Assembly (NCBI GenBank): GCA_902493085.1
Contig: CABUOH010000038.1
Location: 1-8,305, forward strand
Length of the DNA stretch: 8,305 bases
Direction: 5' to 3'
Source: an uncultured Sutterella sp.
GTDB taxonomy: Bacteria > Pseudomonadota > Gammaproteobacteria > Burkholderiales > Burkholderiaceae_F
Part shown: one piece after another, positions 5,126 through 8,305 of the stretch
Layout: the number at the start of each line of letters is the position of its first letter
Numbering within the stretch: position 1 is the stretch's first letter
The notes under the pieces: generated by a model
What the model was told of the DNA's origin: nothing
The model's input: only the letters and a program-made list of their open reading frames with translations
The model's database searches: none
Translations under genes and position numbers: made by a program

Positions 5126-5496
5126 CGCGTGTGTTCGTGAAAACCCGAGGCGGTTGATGCAGCCGCGCCCGTTCCTGAGCAAACGTGGGATGGGGCGTTT
5201 TCGCGCAAAGGTTCAGGCGGCGCCGCCCAAATGAGGGACGGTGCCGTTGCCCTGCCGGAATGAGAATCCCGAGGCCGCATGTTCTGAAAGGATGTGCATC
5301 AGGCTGAAGACGGACCGCCGGCGTCAGAGGGTGTCGAATGGGCGTTTGCCCATTTTTTTTTTGGTTTTTTGTTTTTTTGTGTTCCGGCCGATGCCCGATC
5401 TGCCGGAGCCGCTCTGCAGGCGGACCGTTCGGCACGGACGGCGCCGTCAGGACGGGCCGGCCCGAAGCCGTCCCACTTTAGAAGGAAGTTTGATCA
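5126..5496 (+). promoter_or_regulatory. Long structured 5' leader of rimP-nusA-infB
   Basis: These 371 bases have no convincing protein-coding gene. By eye they contain a hairpin GCGGTT/AGCCGC (5150-5166), a 12-bp palindrome GGCGGCGCCGCC (5216-5227) and a wobble-containing hairpin GCATGTTC/GGATGTGC with loop TGAAA (5277-5297). Then come an intrinsic terminator with a long T-tract (5337-5378), a second 12-bp palindrome GACGGCGCCGTC (5437-5448), GGGCCGGCCC (5454-5463), and the rimP ribosome binding site GAAGGAAG (5481-5488). I did not recognise a known riboswitch or small RNA class. The E. coli equivalent carries tRNA-fMet (metY); no tRNA is seen here. The leader may be an attenuation region, or its first 230 bases may be a separate small RNA. 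Confidence 0.5.
5337..5378 (+). terminator. Internal intrinsic terminator (candidate attenuator) in the rimP-nusA leader
   Basis: AATGGGC (5337-5343) and GCCCATT (5348-5354) form a 7-bp stem with loop GTTT. The T-run begins within the stem: ten T (5353-5362), then GG, six T, G, seven T, so 23 of 26 bases are T. It lies downstream of the only promoter I can find and about 120 bases upstream of rimP, so it would stop or modulate operon transcription. The stem is short and only four of its pairs are G-C, the kind of hairpin expected to depend on NusA for efficiency. Confidence 0.75.
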
Positions 5497-6072
5497 ATGA
5501 CCCAATCCGGAGCGCTTAACGAGCTCGTTGAACGTACCGTCGAAGGCATGGGCTATGAGTTCGTGGAACTCGAGCGGCTTGCCAGAGGCCTTGTCCGCGT
5601 GACGATCGACACCACCGCCGAAGGCGGCATCTCGCTTGAGGACTGCGAGCGCGTGAGCGATCAGCTCACCCATCTCTTCACGGTGGAGGACATCCCCTAC
5701 GAGCGTCTTGAGGTGTCGTCTCCCGGCGTCGAGCGTCCGCTCAAGCGCGCCCGCGACTGGAGTCGCTTCGCGGGCGAACTCGCTCATGTCGAGCTCTTTG
5801 CGCCCCTTCATGCCGAAGGTTTTCCGGAAGCCGGCCGCCGCAAGCTCGACGGCCGCATCATCTCCATCGAAGGCGAGTCCGGTGCTGAAGTGATCACGTT
5901 CGACTTCTCCGAAGTCTTCATCGCCCGCACGCCCACCGCCGCCGTCACGGCGCTTCGCGGCCGCAAGAAGAAGACGGCCGAGGTTCCTCCGGTCCGCGTC
6001 TCCTTCCCGCTCTCCGATGTTGACAATGCCCATCTTCTTGCTGAATTGAACTTTAAAGGTCGTTTTCTATGA
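5497..6072 (+). CDS. rimP: Ribosome maturation factor RimP
   Basis: RimP binds the free 30S subunit precursor and promotes late 16S rRNA folding and assembly of the S12 region. The 191-residue protein has the N-terminal alpha/beta domain (1-88) with GMGYEFVELE (17-26), LVRVTID (32-38), ISLEDCERVSDQL (45-57), and the conserved LEVSSPGVERPLKRARDW (71-88). The C-terminal SH3-like barrel follows (about 90-190). It exceeds the 150 residues of E. coli RimP through extra sequence around 103-115 and a basic insertion GRKKKT (155-160). The ATG at 5497 has GAAGGAAG about 8-10 bases upstream. Its stop overlaps the nusA start in ATGA (6069-6072), so translation is coupled. It is the first gene of the nusA operon and follows the long leader with the internal terminator. 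Confidence 0.95.
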   Translation: MTQSGALNELVERTVEGMGYEFVELERLARGLVRVTIDTTAEGGISLEDCERVSDQLTHLFTVEDIPYERLEVSSPGVERPLKRARDWSRFAGELAHVELFAPLHAEGFPEAGRRKLDGRIISIEGESGAEVITFDFSEVFIARTPTAAVTALRGRKKKTAEVPPVRVSFPLSDVDNAHLLAELNFKGRFL

Positions 6073-7562
6073 ACTGTCGTGAAATGCTCCAGCTTGTCGA
6101 CGTGCTCGCAAGCGAAAAGAATGTTGCCAAGGACACCGTCTTCGGCGTGCTTGAAGCCGCGCTTGCCAGTGCCGTCAAAAAGGCCCAGTTCCCCGGCGAG
6201 GACGCCGACGTCGTCGTGCACGTCGACCGCGTGACGGGCGAATTCAAGGCTGCCCGCCGCTGGCTCGTCGTGGCCGACGAGGAAGGGCTGCAGGAGCCGG
6301 ACCGTCAGGAAATGTATTCCGACGTCGCCGACGACTATCCGGAAATCCAGCCCGGCGACTTCATCGAGCGCGAAATCGAAGTGATCGACGTCGACACGAC
6401 GGGCCGCCGCTTCGCCCAGGATGCCAAGCAGGTCATTCTCCAGCGCCTGCGCGACGCTGAACGTGAACAGATTCTCAAGGAATTCCTCGACCGCAACGAA
6501 AGCATCGTGACGGGTACGATCAAGCGCATCGACAAGGGCGACGCCATCGTTGAAATCGGCCGTCTTGAAGCCCGTCTGCCGCGCAACCAGATGATCCCGC
6601 GCGAGAATCTCCGCACGGGCGACCGCGTGCGCGCCTATGTCGATCATGTCGGCGAGTCCAACAAGGGCAAGCAGGTGTTCCTTTCCCGCACGTCCCCGGA
6701 GTTCATCAAGAAGCTTTTCGAGCTTGAAGTGCCGGAAATCGAGGAAGGCCTGCTTGAGATCAAGTCCGCTGCCCGTGATCCGGGCGTGCGTGCCAAGATC
6801 GCCGTTTACGCCCGCGACCGCCGCATTGATCCGATCGGCACCTGCGTCGGCATGCGCGGTTCGCGCGTCAACGCCGTGACGAACGAGCTCGGCGGCGAAC
6901 GCGTCGACATCGTGCCCTGGAACGAGGAACCCGCCCAGTTCGTGGTCGGTGCGCTCGAGCCCGCCAAGGTCCGTTCGATCGTCATGCTCGAAGAGACCCA
7001 TACGATGGAAGTCGTGGTCGACGAGGACAACCTGGCCATCGCCATCGGCCGCGCCGGTCAGAACGTGCGCCTTGCTTCCGAGCTCACGGGTTGGCAGATC
7101 AACATCATGACCGAGGCCGTCGCCGCTCAGAAGCGCGACGAGGAGGTCGCCAAGATCCGCGCAGACTTCATGGACAGCCTCGACATTGATGAGGCCGCCG
7201 CAGACGTGCTCATCGGCGAAGGCTTTTCGAGCGTTGAAGAAATCGCCTACGTTCCCGAGAAGGAGCTCTACGCGATTGAAGCGTTCGACCGCGAAACAGT
7301 TGACGAGCTTCGCCAGCGCGCCCGCAACAAGCTGCTCGCCGACGCCATCACCCGCGAGGAGAACCTGCGCAAGGCCGACGAACCGCTTCTGAGCCTTGAA
7401 GGCATGGACAACGATCTCGCAAGCCAGCTCGTCGGCCACGGCGTCAAGACGCTCGACGACCTCGGCGAACTCTCGACCGACGATCTCGTCGAAATGACGG
7501 GCATCGATGCCGAGCGTGCTAGCAGCCTCATCATGAAGGCCCGCGAGCACTGGTTCGAATAA
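6069..7562 (+). CDS. nusA: Transcription termination/antitermination protein NusA
   Basis: NusA binds RNA polymerase near the RNA exit channel. It promotes pausing and intrinsic termination and takes part in lambda-N-type and rRNA antitermination. The 497-residue product has all proteobacterial domains. The polymerase-binding N-domain is 1-125. S1 is about 137-205, with GTIKRIDKGDAIVEIG (149-164). KH1 has GMRGSRVNAV (261-270). KH2 has AIGRAGQNVRLAS (325-337). Two C-terminal acidic helix-hairpin-helix repeats follow (about 363-425 and 438-497); these are present in E. coli but absent from many Gram-positives. The ATG at 6069 overlaps the rimP stop by four bases, and AAAGGT (6055-6060) lies 8 bases upstream inside rimP. 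The leader terminator upstream of rimP suggests possible autoregulation by NusA. The gap to infB (251 bases) is much longer than usual. Confidence 0.97.
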   Translation: MNCREMLQLVDVLASEKNVAKDTVFGVLEAALASAVKKAQFPGEDADVVVHVDRVTGEFKAARRWLVVADEEGLQEPDRQEMYSDVADDYPEIQPGDFIEREIEVIDVDTTGRRFAQDAKQVILQRLRDAEREQILKEFLDRNESIVTGTIKRIDKGDAIVEIGRLEARLPRNQMIPRENLRTGDRVRAYVDHVGESNKGKQVFLSRTSPEFIKKLFELEVPEIEEGLLEIKSAARDPGVRAKIAVYARDRRIDPIGTCVGMRGSRVNAVTNELGGERVDIVPWNEEPAQFVVGALEPAKVRSIVMLEETHTMEVVVDEDNLAIAIGRAGQNVRLASELTGWQINIMTEAVAAQKRDEEVAKIRADFMDSLDIDEAAADVLIGEGFSSVEEIAYVPEKELYAIEAFDRETVDELRQRARNKLLADAITREENLRKADEPLLSLEGMDNDLASQLVGHGVKTLDDLGELSTDDLVEMTGIDAERASSLIMKAREHWFE

Positions 7563-7813
7563 GCCGGCCAAGGGCGAGGGGAGCGCGAACGCGAATGGCG
7601 GAGACCGCGCTCCGGACGGCAGAAGCGTCGTCGAACAAGAAATGGTCTTTTGCCGCGAATGAACAATCGTCGTGCATGCCGCGAACCGAGCGTCCGGAAG
7701 GACGCGGGTGCGCAGGTGCAGGCACGGCAGGTGCGTCAGGCTCCCGCCGAGTCCGGCGGCGTCCATGAGACGCCGGGGGCTCCGGTCCTGAGGCACCAAG
7801 GAGAAAGGAATTT
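7563..7813 (+). promoter_or_regulatory. Structured nusA-infB intergenic leader
   Basis: These 251 bases have no convincing gene. Hairpins seen by eye are GGAGCGCG/CGCGCTCC (7580-7587 and 7606-7613), and GCGTCC-GGAA-GGACGC with a GNRA tetraloop (7690-7705). Further on are CCGCCG-AGTC-CGGCGG (7744-7759) and GGCGTC-CATGA-GACGCC (7758-7774), which overlap and cannot both form fully. None is followed by a T-run, so I see no terminator. No convincing sigma70 promoter was found. The infB ribosome binding site AAGGAGAAAGGA (7798-7809) closes the region. Confidence 0.4.
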
Positions 7814-8305
7814 ATGGCCAGCAAAACGGTAAGCGAATTCGCACAGGAACTCAAGGTGGCCGCCAAGACGCTTCTGGCTCAGCTTCGAGCCGCAGGCGTT
7901 CAGAAGGCGAGCGAAACGGATGAATTGAGCGAGACCGACAAGGCGCGCCTGCTTGACAGCCTGCGCGTCGAGCGCACGCAGTCGGCTCAGCGCAAGATCA
8001 CCGTCACGCGCAAGGAACAGAGCGTCGTCAAGCAGCAGGACGGCTCCGGCCGCTCCCGCGCGATTCCGGTCGAAGTGCGCCGCAAGCGCGTCTTCGTCAA
8101 GAATCCGCAGGTGCTCGCCGAAGAGGCCGCTCGTGCCGAAGCCGAGGCTGCCGAGGCCCGTCGAGTCGCGGAGGAGCAGGCCGCTGCCGAAGCCCGCGCC
8201 CGTGCTGAGGCTGAGGAGCGTGCCCGTGCCGAAGAGGCCCGCCGCGCCGAAGAAGCCCGCATCCGCGAGGAAGAGGAGCGCCGCGCCGCCCAGGAACGTG
8301 CCGAA
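7814..8305 (+). CDS. infB: Translation initiation factor IF-2, N-terminal part (cut by window end)
   Basis: IF-2 is the GTPase that brings fMet-tRNA to the 30S subunit and drives subunit joining. Only 164 codons are visible, running open to the last base. Residues 1-52 are the IF2_N winged-helix domain (MASKTVSEFAQELKV at 1-15, LSETDKARLLDSL at 38-50). Residues 60-98 are the associated segment, with KITVTRKEQS (61-70) and EVRRKRVFVKN (87-97). From about 101 the chain becomes an Ala/Arg/Glu-rich linker likely to form a long charged helix; such linkers are normal in proteobacterial IF-2. The G domain and the fMet-tRNA domains lie beyond the window. The ATG at 7814 is supported by AAGGAG and AAAGGA just upstream and by the family's MA.. 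start. It follows nusA in the conserved operon order. Confidence 0.95.
   Translation, partial: MASKTVSEFAQELKVAAKTLLAQLRAAGVQKASETDELSETDKARLLDSLRVERTQSAQRKITVTRKEQSVVKQQDGSGRSRAIPVEVRRKRVFVKNPQVLAEEAARAEAEAAEARRVAEEQAAAEARARAEAEERARAEEARRAEEARIREEEERRAAQERAE

Noticed and set aside
3689..5182. 497-codon open frame on the - strand antisense to rluB
   Set aside because: Ala/Gly/Arg/His-rich shadow of a certain gene, with no domain or start signal.
5126..5336. Known riboswitch, 6S RNA, SRP RNA or RNase P RNA in the rimP leader
   Set aside because: I looked for the conserved cores of these classes and none was recognisable by eye; a covariance search would be decisive.
5241..5519. 92-codon + strand ORF (GTG start) with a hydrophobic Phe-rich stretch resembling a membrane segment
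   Set aside because: The hydrophobic run is just the translation of the terminator T-tract, and the frame runs into rimP out of phase.
5808..7799. 663-codon open frame on the - strand antisense to rimP-nusA
   Set aside because: It lies opposite two certain genes, its product is low-complexity with no recognisable domain, and such frames are expected in GC-rich genes whose codon use avoids antisense stops.
7650..7832. 60-codon + strand ORF in the nusA-infB gap
   Set aside because: It overlaps the infB ribosome binding site and start out of frame, has no SD, and encodes an unremarkable Arg/Gln-rich peptide.
8114..8305. Ala/Arg/Glu-rich repeat at the infB end as a DNA repeat or translocated segment
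   Set aside because: Such charged linkers between the N-domain and G domain are normal in proteobacterial IF-2; similar wording in the rluB tail reflects shared low complexity.

Overview
The window reads as core chromosome of a GC-rich betaproteobacterium. The order rarA-serS-tRNA-Ser, then scpB-rluB-rimP-nusA-infB, and the protein sequences fit Burkholderiales. My best guess within that order is a Sutterellaceae-like gut genus, but this is a recollection-based impression, not a proof. All supported genes lie on the + strand. I see no mobile element, CRISPR array, prophage or defence gene.

Layout: rarA (1-1440, AAA+ clamp-loader-like ATPase). A 130-base gap (1441-1570) with an 8-bp inverted repeat, a weak promoter and a GC-only hairpin. 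serS (1571-2884, seryl-tRNA synthetase). A terminator whose loop contains the -35 box of the next promoter. A class II tRNA-Ser(CGA) (2996-3086), so enzyme and substrate tRNA are neighbours. A second terminator, then scpB (3226-3831, SMC partner) overlapping rluB (3815-5062, 23S rRNA pseudouridine synthase, TTG start). A third terminator with a promoter threaded through it. A 371-base leader (5126-5496) with a good intrinsic terminator in its middle. Then rimP (5497-6072) overlapping nusA (6069-7562) by ATGA, a 251-base structured gap, and the first 164 codons of infB (7814-8305, cut by the window edge).

Functionally the window holds replication-fork maintenance (rarA), chromosome segregation (scpB), serine charging (serS plus tRNA-Ser) and ribosome or transcription factors (rluB, rimP, nusA, infB). 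The last three form the conserved nusA operon.

The genes themselves are ordinary; the interesting material is between them. At the serS/tRNA-Ser and rluB/rimP junctions a promoter's -35 element lies inside the loop of the preceding terminator. The rimP-nusA-infB leader carries an internal terminator, a chain of three ATGA-linked mini-ORFs and a possible competing antiterminator helix. That makes it a good candidate for attenuation, perhaps NusA autoregulation. The nusA-infB gap is also unusually long and structured. No previously undescribed protein system is visible.
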